From positions 102,144 through 166,143 of the forward strand of contig NZ_KE383897.1 of assembly GCF_000422645.1 (NCBI RefSeq): a stretch of DNA of 64,000 nucleotides. The letters are read 5' to 3'. The notes under the pieces were generated by a model that was given only the letters and a program-made list of their open reading frames with translations, ran no database searches and was not told the origin of the DNA. A program made the translations under genes and the position numbers. Origin of the DNA: Ferrimonas futtsuensis DSM 18154. Its GTDB lineage: Bacteria; Pseudomonadota; Gammaproteobacteria; Enterobacterales; Shewanellaceae. Shown here piece by piece: positions 1 to 7,610 of this stretch. Within the stretch, counting starts at the first letter, position 1. Each line of letters opens with the position of its first letter.

Positions 1-2
1 TC

Positions 3-236
3 AGTCCGGAAGCGGTGTTGATGAATCGCCCGGAACTCTACCTCTATCAGGTGGGCCCGATGAACCGCAGTCCGTCAAAGCCTTTAAGCCGGCCCCACTA
101 CGCCAGGCTCAAGGCGAAGGAGCTGGCGGTGGATCAGCTCGCGTTTTCCCGGGCCAATGGTCACTCTTTCGATCTGGCCCTTGCGCTTAACCGCCTGTTT
201 TTGGGCGAAGAGTCTTCGCTGAAGGCGGACCTTTAA
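3..236 (+). CDS. 3' end of an unrecognised gene
   Basis: An open frame enters from the left edge and stops at 236, giving about 77 residues. In-frame GTG, TTG and ATG codons lie at 15-23, but the frame is also open upstream of them, so this is probably the tail of a longer gene. The peptide is basic in the middle (SRPHYARLKAKE) and ends in an acidic stretch. I recognise no family. It lies just upstream of the cobalamin riboswitch and on the same strand, so it could belong to a separate upstream transcription unit. An overlapping antisense frame also exists, so coding status is uncertain. Confidence 0.35.
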   Translation, partial: SPEAVLMNRPELYLYQVGPMNRSPSKPLSRPHYARLKAKELAVDQLAFSRANGHSFDLALALNRLFLGEESSLKADL

Positions 237-329
237 GCAATACCCGGCTGAAACAGGCTGATCAGCGTCACATTCAGCTTCACGGGCAAAAATCACTTCA
301 ACTTTCCACAGTGTTTCTGGCGGACGGGC

Positions 330-500
330 TCTCTAGACTGGGCACAGTTCCAGGGGCCCGCAAAAGGGCGGCCTGTCTCAGTTATTCGAGCCAGGCAGGG
401 GGAACCGGATCGAAATTCCGGGCTGTACCCGCAACTGTAGTCAGCATCGCTGAAAGCCAGAATACCCACCTCGAACCTTGACGCTAAACGCCAGGCGGGC
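330..500 (+). promoter_or_regulatory. Cobalamin (B12) riboswitch
   Basis: The conserved core of the adenosylcobalamin riboswitch is readable: a GGGAA element near 409-414, CCGG...GAAATTCCGGGCTG, then ACCCGCAACTGTA (the B12 box region, 427-439), and a closing AAAGCCAGAATACC element near 453-466. It sits about 70-100 nt upstream of cbiD, which it should repress when cobalamin is abundant. A GC-rich inverted repeat (GGCGGG 494-499 with CCCGCC 530-535) between the aptamer and the start codon may act as the expression platform. Outer boundaries are approximate. Confidence 0.9.
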
Positions 501-569
501 CTACCCGGCAGTAGTGAGAGATCATTGCACCCGCCCCCCTGTCGTTGAGCTTCCAAAGAATTTTGTGGA

Positions 570-1730
570 ATGCTTCAAGTGACCAATACCCAACAATCGC
601 CATCCGCCGCCGGGGTCACCCGAATCCGCAAGAGCCGCCACCGGGGTGAGCTCAGGCGGGGCTACACAACAGGCGCCTGCGCAACTGCCGCGTCCCTGGC
701 TGCCCTGCAGTGGTTGTGTGGTGGCGAATCCTCTGCACCTGAGCGGGTCACCATCCAGCTGCCCATTGGCGAGCAGGCCAGTTTCGACGTCATACCTCAC
801 AGCCTCGAGCCGGGCCGCGCCTGCTGTGCGGTGATCAAGGATGCGGGCGACGATCCAGATTGCACCCACGGAGCGGCCATCACCGCGACCGTGGCGCTGG
901 AAGAGCAGCCGGGGATCCGCTTCGAAGCGGGAGAGGGGCTAGCCGTTGTGACCCTGCCCGGGTTGGAACTGGCGGTGGGGGAGCCGGCCATCAACCCGGT
1001 GCCCCGCAAGATGATGCGTGAGCACCTGCTGCCTCTGCTTCAGCAATTCGGGCTGTCCGGGGTGCGGGTGTCCATCAGCGTCCCCGGCGGGGAGGTCCTG
1101 GCAGAACAAACCATAGGTCGGCGCCTGGGCCTCGTTGGTGGCCTGTCCATCCTGGGCACCAGAGGCACGGTCAATCCCTACTCCACCTCTGCCTACGCCG
1201 CATCGGTTCGCCAGAGTATCCAGGTGGCCCGGGCTCAGGGGCTGGAACAGGTGGTGTTGACCACCGGCAGCCGCACCGAGAAGGCGGCCATGTCGCACCA
1301 TCCGGATCTTACTGACACCGCCTTTATTCAGGTGGGGGATTTTACCGGTGTGGGCCTACGCGCCGGCGCCCGCTACGGGGTTCGGCGGCTGGAGCTGGTG
1401 ACCATGATCGGCAAGCTGTGCAAGCTGGTCTCAGGCACCATGATGACCCACGTCAGCGGCCGCCCCATCGACTTTGAGCTGATGGCCAGCCTGGCTACAG
1501 ACCACTGCCAGGACAAGGTGGTCATTGACCAGATTCGTCAGGCCAATACCGGCCGTCACATTCTGGAACGGGTTCGCGGGGTGTTACCCCAATCTTATCT
1601 GCAATCTCTCTGCGCCGAGGCTGCCCGCCACTGCGCCGAGTACTCCCACAACGCCTTTTCGGTAAGTGTTCGCCTGGTGGACTTCGACGGTTCCACCCTG
1701 GCCTGCGCCTGCCATGGAGAGCTCCAATGA
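570..1730 (+). CDS. cbiD: Cobalt-precorrin-5B C1-methyltransferase CbiD
   Basis: A 386-residue protein carrying the CbiD signature RRGYTTGACATAA near residues 29-41 and GxG-rich strands typical of the family. CbiD methylates C1 of cobalt-precorrin-5B in the oxygen-independent corrin pathway, so its presence marks this as the anaerobic route. It is the first gene after the B12 riboswitch and its stop overlaps the cbiC start (ATGA). The ATG at 570 has only a weak Shine-Dalgarno (GTGGA immediately before it). This could reflect riboswitch control of translation, or a different true start such as the in-frame GTG at 579. Confidence 0.93.
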   Translation: MLQVTNTQQSPSAAGVTRIRKSRHRGELRRGYTTGACATAASLAALQWLCGGESSAPERVTIQLPIGEQASFDVIPHSLEPGRACCAVIKDAGDDPDCTHGAAITATVALEEQPGIRFEAGEGLAVVTLPGLELAVGEPAINPVPRKMMREHLLPLLQQFGLSGVRVSISVPGGEVLAEQTIGRRLGLVGGLSILGTRGTVNPYSTSAYAASVRQSIQVARAQGLEQVVLTTGSRTEKAAMSHHPDLTDTAFIQVGDFTGVGLRAGARYGVRRLELVTMIGKLCKLVSGTMMTHVSGRPIDFELMASLATDHCQDKVVIDQIRQANTGRHILERVRGVLPQSYLQSLCAEAARHCAEYSHNAFSVSVRLVDFDGSTLACACHGELQ

Positions 1731-2380
1731 GTGCCATGCAACAACTGACCGCCCAGGGGCGGCAAATCGAGTCTGACTCCTTCGCCATCATCGATCAGGA
1801 GGTGGCACACATGGGGGGACACCCCTTCACCCCGGGCCAGTGGAATGTGGTGCGACGCGCCATCCACACCACGGGAGACTTTGAGTTCAGGGAGTTGTTC
1901 CAGTTTTCCCGGGACGCGGTGGAAGCCGGCGTCCAGGCGCTGCGCCGTGGCTGCAACATCATCTCCGACGTCACCATGATCACCGCCGGCGTCAGTCCGG
2001 TGCGCAGCGAGCGTTTCGGCGTCACCTGCCAGTGCTTCATCAGCCACCCCCAGGTGATCGACCGTGCCAGGGAGCAGGGGATCACCAGAGCCATCGAATC
2101 CATGCGCTTCGCCCGGGAGCAGGGGCTGCTCGATGGCGCCATCGTCGGTGTGGGCAACGCCCCCACCGCCCTGTTTGAAGTGCTTCGCATGGTCGAGGCC
2201 GGCGAGGCCAAACCCGCCCTGATCATCGGCATCCCCGTGGGCTTTGTCCGTGCCGACGAATCCAAAGATGCCCTGGTGGCCCAGAGCGGGGTGCCCTACA
2301 TTGCCTCTGTGGGCCGCAAAGGGGGCAGCCCCCTGGTGGTGTCCACCCTGCATGCCCTGATGGTGGAGGCGGCACAGTGA
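1727..2380 (+). CDS. cbiC: Cobalt-precorrin-8 methylmutase CbiC
   Basis: A 217-residue protein of normal length for the CbiC/CobH family. It moves the methyl group from C11 to C12 of precorrin-8 to form cobyrinate (hydrogenobyrinate in the aerobic route). Family features include the early FxxIDxE segment (residues 19-25), the DVTMITAGV segment near residues 81-89 and the conserved GNAPTALFEV segment. It overlaps cbiD by 4 nt and the next gene by 4 nt (GTGA), so translation of the whole operon is probably coupled. Confidence 0.93.
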   Translation: MSAMQQLTAQGRQIESDSFAIIDQEVAHMGGHPFTPGQWNVVRRAIHTTGDFEFRELFQFSRDAVEAGVQALRRGCNIISDVTMITAGVSPVRSERFGVTCQCFISHPQVIDRAREQGITRAIESMRFAREQGLLDGAIVGVGNAPTALFEVLRMVEAGEAKPALIIGIPVGFVRADESKDALVAQSGVPYIASVGRKGGSPLVVSTLHALMVEAAQ

Positions 2381-3633
2381 CAGGGCGCATCCGGGTTATC
2401 GGTGTCGGCGACGATGGCTGCCTCAGCCTGACCAGCCGCGCCATCAATGCGGTGGCCGAGGCCGAGGTGCTGGCCGGTGCCGGCCGCCATCTGGCGTTCT
2501 TTCCCCAGTTTCAGGGGGAGCGGCTGACACTGACCACCCCTATCGAGGGCTACCTGCAGGCCATCGCCGAGTCGGCCCAGCAGAGGGATGTCTGTGTGCT
2601 GGCCTCCGGCGATCCCATGTTCTTCGGCATCGGCAGCCGCATCAAAACCTTCCTCGAAGGCCTGGAGCAGCCTCCGGAGCTGGAGATTATCCCCAGCCTC
2701 AGTGCCATGCAGCTGGCCTGTGCCCGACTCGGCTGGGCCAGTCAGGAGACCGACCTGCTGTCGGTGCATGGCCGCCCCCTGACCGGTTTGGTGGCCAGGC
2801 TTCAGCAGGGCGAGCGTTTCGTCCTGCTCACCGATGCCGAGCACAACCCCAGGAGAATCGCCGAGCACCTGCTGGAGTTCGGTGAAACCCATTGGCGGAT
2901 TCATTTGTGCGAAGCCTTGGGCGGGGTCAACGAGCGAGTGCGCAGCTTCGACATTGAGCAGCTGGTACAAGGGAAGGCCGAGCCTGTTCAGCCTCTGAAT
3001 CTGATGATGCTGGAGCGCACCGACGCCTTGCGTTGGGGCGGGTATCCCGGTCACTGCCCGGATGACGCCTACGCCAAACGCACCCCGGACAGGGGGCTGA
3101 TCACCAAGGCGCCGGTTCGGGCGGTGGCGGTGGCCAACCTCAGGGTTCAGCCGGATTCCGTGGTCTGGGATCTCGGCGCCGGTTCCGGCTCCATCGGCAT
3201 CGAAGCCGCCAAGCAGGCCTGGCAGGGCCAGGTGTACGCGGTGGAGTGCAACGACCAATGTTATCCCACCCTGGAGGCAAATCGGCGTGCCCACAGGGTG
3301 GACAACCTCACCTTAATCAAGGGGCGGGCGCCCCAGGCTTTGGAGTCTCTGCCTGACCCAGATGCGGTGTTTTGTGGCGGCAGCCGCGGGGAGATGGCGG
3401 CGATCTTCAAGTTGGCCCTGGCCAGGCTCAAGCCGGGCGGCCGGCTGGTGTTCAGTGCGGTCACCCTGGAGAGCCTAAGCGAGCTGCACCAGTTGTGCCG
3501 TGACGCCGGCGTTGATGCTCAGGTGCTGATGCTCACTGCCGCCCACGGTCAGAGCCTGGCGCACTACACCCGATACCAGGGGGATAACCCCATTCATCTG
3601 TTTACCATTGAAAAGAGGGCCGAAGGCCAATGA
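2377..3633 (+). CDS. cbiE/cbiT: Fused precorrin-6B C5,15-methyltransferase/decarboxylase CbiET (CobL-like)
   Basis: A 418-residue two-domain protein. The first ~205 residues are a tetrapyrrole (SUMT-fold) methylase, CbiE, with VIGVGDDGC at the N terminus and an SGDPMFFG loop. The C-terminal ~200 residues are a Rossmann SAM methyltransferase, CbiT, with the glycine motif DLGAGSGSIGIEAA near residues 264-277. Together they methylate C5 and C15 and remove the C12 acetate carboxyl. The fusion is the CobL arrangement, used here inside an otherwise anaerobic-type cluster. It starts with GTG at 2377 inside the cbiC stop. Confidence 0.93.
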   Translation: MTGRIRVIGVGDDGCLSLTSRAINAVAEAEVLAGAGRHLAFFPQFQGERLTLTTPIEGYLQAIAESAQQRDVCVLASGDPMFFGIGSRIKTFLEGLEQPPELEIIPSLSAMQLACARLGWASQETDLLSVHGRPLTGLVARLQQGERFVLLTDAEHNPRRIAEHLLEFGETHWRIHLCEALGGVNERVRSFDIEQLVQGKAEPVQPLNLMMLERTDALRWGGYPGHCPDDAYAKRTPDRGLITKAPVRAVAVANLRVQPDSVVWDLGAGSGSIGIEAAKQAWQGQVYAVECNDQCYPTLEANRRAHRVDNLTLIKGRAPQALESLPDPDAVFCGGSRGEMAAIFKLALARLKPGGRLVFSAVTLESLSELHQLCRDAGVDAQVLMLTAAHGQSLAHYTRYQGDNPIHLFTIEKRAEGQ

Positions 3634-4382
3634 ACAAAACGGGAAAACTCTACGCCATTGGTGTTGGCCCAGGCGCCGGCGATCTGATGACTCTGCGCAG
3701 CCTGCGCCTGATGCAGTCGCTGGATGTGATCGCCATTCCTGAAAAGAACAAGGGCCAGGCAGACTCCTTTGCCTGGGCCATTGCACAGCAGGAGCTGGAT
3801 ACCGAGAGCATGCGCGGTGAAGCGCTCTACCTGTGGTTTCCCATGACTCGTGATGTCTCCATCACCGTCCCCGCCTGGGAGGCGGCCGCCGAGGCCCTGG
3901 TCAGTCGACTGCAGGCGGGGCTGGACGTGGGCTTCATCACCGAGGGGGACCCATCGGTATTCAGCACCTGGGCCTACCTTCAGGAGGAGCTGGCAGAGCG
4001 CCTGCCCAACCTGCAGGTGGAGGTGGTGCCTGCGGTAAGCTCCATTACTGCGGTGCCTGCGGCAACCACCATCCCTCTGGCCGATGGCGAGGAGCGTTTC
4101 TGTGTGGTGCCTGCGACCTACGGCATCGAAATGCTGCCGAGGCTGATTGAGGAGTTCGACACCCTCATCCTCATCAAGGCCGGGCGTATGGTTAAGCCGC
4201 TGATTGAGATGCTGGAGCCCATGGGGCTGCTGCACTGCGCCACCTATGTATCTCACGCCACCGGCGAAAATCAGCAGGTGTACCGGGATCTTCGAGAGGT
4301 GCCCGAGGAGCATCGCTACTTCGCCATGGTTCAGCTCTCCATTCGCGGCCGTAAGGGCATTTTGCGTCGGGGCCAGCAATGA
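3630..4382 (+). CDS. cbiL: Cobalt-factor II / precorrin-2 C20-methyltransferase CbiL
   Basis: A 250-residue SUMT-fold methylase. It has the N-terminal SAM-site motif YAIGVGPGAGDLMTLR, the TEGDPSVFSTW loop near residues 107-117 and a VVPAVSSITA segment, all typical of CobI/CbiL. It adds the C20 methyl to cobalt-precorrin-2 (or precorrin-2), the first committed methylation of the corrin branch. Start and stop both overlap the neighbouring genes by 4 nt. The choice between CbiL and CobI is based on context: CbiD and CbiG are present. Confidence 0.92.
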   Translation: MNKTGKLYAIGVGPGAGDLMTLRSLRLMQSLDVIAIPEKNKGQADSFAWAIAQQELDTESMRGEALYLWFPMTRDVSITVPAWEAAAEALVSRLQAGLDVGFITEGDPSVFSTWAYLQEELAERLPNLQVEVVPAVSSITAVPAATTIPLADGEERFCVVPATYGIEMLPRLIEEFDTLILIKAGRMVKPLIEMLEPMGLLHCATYVSHATGENQQVYRDLREVPEEHRYFAMVQLSIRGRKGILRRGQQ

Positions 4383-5908
4383 CCCGGATTGCCATCCATG
4401 CCATCACCCGCAAAGGCGCAGAGCTGGGGCAGAAGCTGACTGCTCAGTTGCCCGGGGCGCGTTTGTTTGTGCTGGACAGGCAGGGAGATTGGGGCGGCGA
4501 GCAGGCGCTCAACCTGCCGCTGGCGGAACACCTTCAGCAGCAGTTTGGCTCCTACGACCAGCACCTGTTCCTGTTCAGTGCCGGCATTGCCACCCGCATG
4601 TTGGCACCGCTGCTTCAGGACAAACGTCAGGACCCCGGCGTGGTGTGCATCGACGAAAATGCCCATTTTGCCATCCCCCTGCTCGGTGGCCATCGAGGCG
4701 GTGCCAACCAGATGGCAATTCGGGTTGCCACGCTGTTAGGCGCCACCGCCACCCTCACCACGGCCTCTGACAGCTCTGGGCTGATCTCAGTCGACACCTT
4801 GGGTGAGCCCTTTGGTTGGCAGTTGGATCCCGCCTGCGAAGGCGACCTGACTCAGGTGGCCAGCGCCGTGGTCAACCATCGTCCCACCCTCATCTGGCAG
4901 CAGGGGGGCGAGAAAGGGTGGTGGCAGGGGCAGGAGCGCATGCCCGAGCATCTCAAGGTCAGCGAGTCGGCCGAGTTGCCGCCTGTGGGCGCCATGGACG
5001 CGGCGGTGGTGATCAGCCGCAGCCGCACACTGCCCAAGCTGACCCTGCCGGCTGCGATTTGGCGCCCCAGGGATCTGGTGCTGGGCATCGGTTGCGATCG
5101 CAACACCCCGCAGCAGGTGATAGAGCAGGGCATCGAGGCTTTTTTGCATGCCAATAACCTTCACCCGCAATCCGTAGCGCGCTTCGCGTCCATCGACCTT
5201 AAGGCCGATGAAGTGGGGATCCTGGCTATGGCAAAACATGTCGAGCGGCCCTTCGAATGTTTCAGCGCCGACGCCCTCAGAGACGTCAAGGGAATTGAAA
5301 ACCCATCGGACACCGTCCTGCGCTGCATCGGGGTGTCGTCCGTTGCCGAAGCCGCCTGCCTGCACAGCAGTGGCTCTGACAAGTTGCTGGTGCCCAAATT
5401 CAAATACCGGGGGCAGGGCTACAACCTGACCCTGGCCGCCTGTGTCATCCCCTTTGAGGAGCCCCTGGTTCGCAGGACACTGAAGAATTTTTTCTCCGGA
5501 CCTTCACGCACCCGTGCCAGCCACAAAGGCCTGGCCAGCGGCGGGGCGCCCAAACCCGTGCGCCATTACCGCCACCATCTGGTGGTGTGCGAGGGCGGCC
5601 GCTGCCAGCAGTCCGGTGCCGAGGGTTTGGCCCATCAACTGCGGCAGATCCTCAAGGAGATGAACCTCTCCAAGGGCCAAAACCGCATCAAGGTGACCCG
5701 AAGTCATTGCGCAGGCGCCTGTCGACAGCGTGCCACGGCGGTGATCTACGCCAGAGGTGCGGATGTCAATCACAGCCAGTGGCTGCAATCCCTGGAAGGG
5801 TTCTCCAAAGAGCAGTGGCAAAGGGTGTTCCAGGCCCTCTCCAAAGGGCAGGCCCTGGCCGAGGTGGTGCCTGCCCAGTGCCTGGCCACCATGGAACCCT
5901 GCCCATGA
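4379..5908 (+). CDS. cbiG: Cobalt-precorrin-5A hydrolase CbiG fused to a thioredoxin-like [2Fe-2S] ferredoxin domain
   Basis: A 509-residue protein, against roughly 330-360 for ordinary CbiG. The N-terminal, central and C-terminal CbiG segments occupy about residues 1-375; the C-terminal one opens with LVLGIGCDRNTP. They open the delta-lactone ring and release acetaldehyde from cobalt-precorrin-5A. After a linker, residues ~390-509 form an extra domain with CEGGRC (404-409) and CAGAC (444-448). That Cx4C...Cx3C spacing is typical of thioredoxin-like [2Fe-2S] ferredoxins. A role as electron donor within the pathway is inference; CbiG chemistry itself is not redox. It overlaps cbiL by 4 nt. Confidence 0.9.
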   Translation: MTRIAIHAITRKGAELGQKLTAQLPGARLFVLDRQGDWGGEQALNLPLAEHLQQQFGSYDQHLFLFSAGIATRMLAPLLQDKRQDPGVVCIDENAHFAIPLLGGHRGGANQMAIRVATLLGATATLTTASDSSGLISVDTLGEPFGWQLDPACEGDLTQVASAVVNHRPTLIWQQGGEKGWWQGQERMPEHLKVSESAELPPVGAMDAAVVISRSRTLPKLTLPAAIWRPRDLVLGIGCDRNTPQQVIEQGIEAFLHANNLHPQSVARFASIDLKADEVGILAMAKHVERPFECFSADALRDVKGIENPSDTVLRCIGVSSVAEAACLHSSGSDKLLVPKFKYRGQGYNLTLAACVIPFEEPLVRRTLKNFFSGPSRTRASHKGLASGGAPKPVRHYRHHLVVCEGGRCQQSGAEGLAHQLRQILKEMNLSKGQNRIKVTRSHCAGACRQRATAVIYARGADVNHSQWLQSLEGFSKEQWQRVFQALSKGQALAEVVPAQCLATMEPCP

Positions 5909-6000
5909 TTCCCCGGGCACCGGCAAACTCATTGAACTGCGGCCTGTTGAATGTCAGCGGTCCGCACTGAGAAATAAACCTGATTTGAGGAGGCACCACC

Positions 6001-6831
6001 ATGAGTGGTCACCTGAGTATTGTGGGCATCGGCCCCGGCTCCCTGGAGCTGTTAACCCCCATGGCGTCTCTGGCCATCAAAGAGGCCGATCTGGTCGTGG
6101 GCTATAAGCCTTACCTGGATATGGTTCGTCCCCTGCTGGTATGTCAGGAAACCAGCGCCAGTGGCATGACCCGGGAGGTGGACAGAGCCACCCTGGCGGT
6201 CGAGGCCGCCTTGTCCGGCAGGCGGGTGGCCATCATCTCCAGCGGCGATGCGGGGATCTACGCCATGGGCCCGCTGGTGTATGAATTGCTGGCTGAGAAG
6301 GGCTGGCGGGGCAATGACGATCTGCCGGTACAGATGATCCCAGGCGTCACCGCGGCCAACTCCTGCGCGTCTCTGGTTGGGGTGCCCCTGGGCCATGATG
6401 CCTGCACCATCTCCCTGTCGGACCTGCTGACCCCCTGGAGTCTGATTCGTCAGCGCATCGAGGGGGCGGCCATGGCGGATTTTGCCATCACCTTCTACAA
6501 CCCCAGATCCCGCCGCCGTACCCAACAGATCATCGAAGCGCAGCAGATCCTGCTCAAGCACCGCAGCGGCGATACCCCGGTTGCCGTTGTGGACAACGCC
6601 TATCGACCGGAGCAATCGGTGCAGCTCTCCACCCTGGACAGCTTTACCGATCTGGAGTTCGGCATGACCGCCGCCGTGGTGGTGGGCAACAGCCAGAGCT
6701 ACCGCTTTGCCGATCTGATCGTCACCCCTCGGGGTTACAGCAAAAAATATGACTTGAACGATGGCTCGGTGAAGGCGGGCCAGAAGCGGGGACGCTCCCT
6801 GGACGAAACTCAACTGGAGGTATCAGCATGA
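6001..6831 (+). CDS. cbiH: Cobalt-precorrin-3B C17-methyltransferase CbiH (CobJ family)
   Basis: A 276-residue tetrapyrrole methylase. It starts with LSIVGIGPGSLELLTPMA and carries SSGDAGIYAMG (about residues 80-90), PGVTAANSCASLVG and FYNPRSRRR, all characteristic of CbiH/CobJ. It methylates C17 and drives ring contraction to the delta-lactone that CbiG opens. It is the only gene of the operon set apart from its neighbour: 92 nt separate it from cbiG, and it has a strong GAGGAG Shine-Dalgarno 7 nt before the ATG. Its stop overlaps cbiF by 4 nt. Confidence 0.93.
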   Translation: MSGHLSIVGIGPGSLELLTPMASLAIKEADLVVGYKPYLDMVRPLLVCQETSASGMTREVDRATLAVEAALSGRRVAIISSGDAGIYAMGPLVYELLAEKGWRGNDDLPVQMIPGVTAANSCASLVGVPLGHDACTISLSDLLTPWSLIRQRIEGAAMADFAITFYNPRSRRRTQQIIEAQQILLKHRSGDTPVAVVDNAYRPEQSVQLSTLDSFTDLEFGMTAAVVVGNSQSYRFADLIVTPRGYSKKYDLNDGSVKAGQKRGRSLDETQLEVSA

Positions 6832-7610
6832 CCGTATTTTTCATTGGCGCCGGCCCAGGCGATCCGGATCTTATTACCGTCAAGGGTGCCCGCCTGGTGG
6901 AGTCCTGCCCTGTGGTGCTCTACACCGGCTCTCTGGTGCCCAAGGAGGTGGTGGCCCGTGCCCGGGAAGATGCCCTGGTGCTCAGCTCCGAAGAGATGGA
7001 TCTGGATGAGATCATCCAGGTGTGCGTCGATGCCCACGACAAGGGGCAGGACGTGGCCCGGGTCCAGACCGGGGATCTCTCCATCTACAGCTCCCTGGCA
7101 GAGACCACCCGCAGGCTGGATAAGCTGAACATCGACTGGAAGGTGGTGCCTGGAGTGAGCTCGTTCCAGGCGTCGGCGGCGGCGCTGGGTCAGGAGCTGA
7201 CCTTGCCTGAGCAGTGCCAGACCATTATCCTCAGCCGGGCCTCCGGTCGTACTCCGGTGCCGGAGAAGGAGAACCTCAAGTCTCTGGCCGAGCATGAGGC
7301 TACTTTGTGTCTATTCCTCTCCGCCAGCCTGATCCGCAAGGTGGCCCGGGAGCTCAAGGAGATCTACCCGGGAAGCTGGCCGGTGGCGGTGGTGGAGAAA
7401 GCTTCCCACCCCGAACAGCGCATCTTGCGCGGCACCCTGGACACCATAGTGGATCAGGTAGAGGGCGCCGGGATCCGTGCCACGGCGATGATCATCGTCT
7501 CCAAGGTGCTGGATACCACAGAGTTTCGCGACTCGCGCCTCTACGCCGCCGAGTTTACCCATGGTTTTCGCCGGGCGCGGATCAGCGAGGCGGAGGTCAG
7601 CCATGACTAA
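6828..7610 (+). CDS. cbiF: Cobalt-precorrin-4 C11-methyltransferase CbiF
   Basis: A 260-residue methylase. The SAM-site motif FIGAGPGDPDLITVKGARL lies at the N terminus, followed by the TGDLSIYSS loop (~residues 80-90) and PGVSSFQASAAAL. These identify CbiF/CobM, which methylates C11 of (cobalt-)precorrin-4. It overlaps cbiH by 4 nt and the following cobA by 8 nt, consistent with one polycistronic transcript under the B12 riboswitch. Confidence 0.94.
   Translation: MTVFFIGAGPGDPDLITVKGARLVESCPVVLYTGSLVPKEVVARAREDALVLSSEEMDLDEIIQVCVDAHDKGQDVARVQTGDLSIYSSLAETTRRLDKLNIDWKVVPGVSSFQASAAALGQELTLPEQCQTIILSRASGRTPVPEKENLKSLAEHEATLCLFLSASLIRKVARELKEIYPGSWPVAVVEKASHPEQRILRGTLDTIVDQVEGAGIRATAMIIVSKVLDTTEFRDSRLYAAEFTHGFRRARISEAEVSHD

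Noticed and set aside
1595..2353. Long minus-strand frames opposite the corrin genes
   Set aside because: They are antisense shadows produced by high G+C codon bias; the plus-strand frames match known enzymes.
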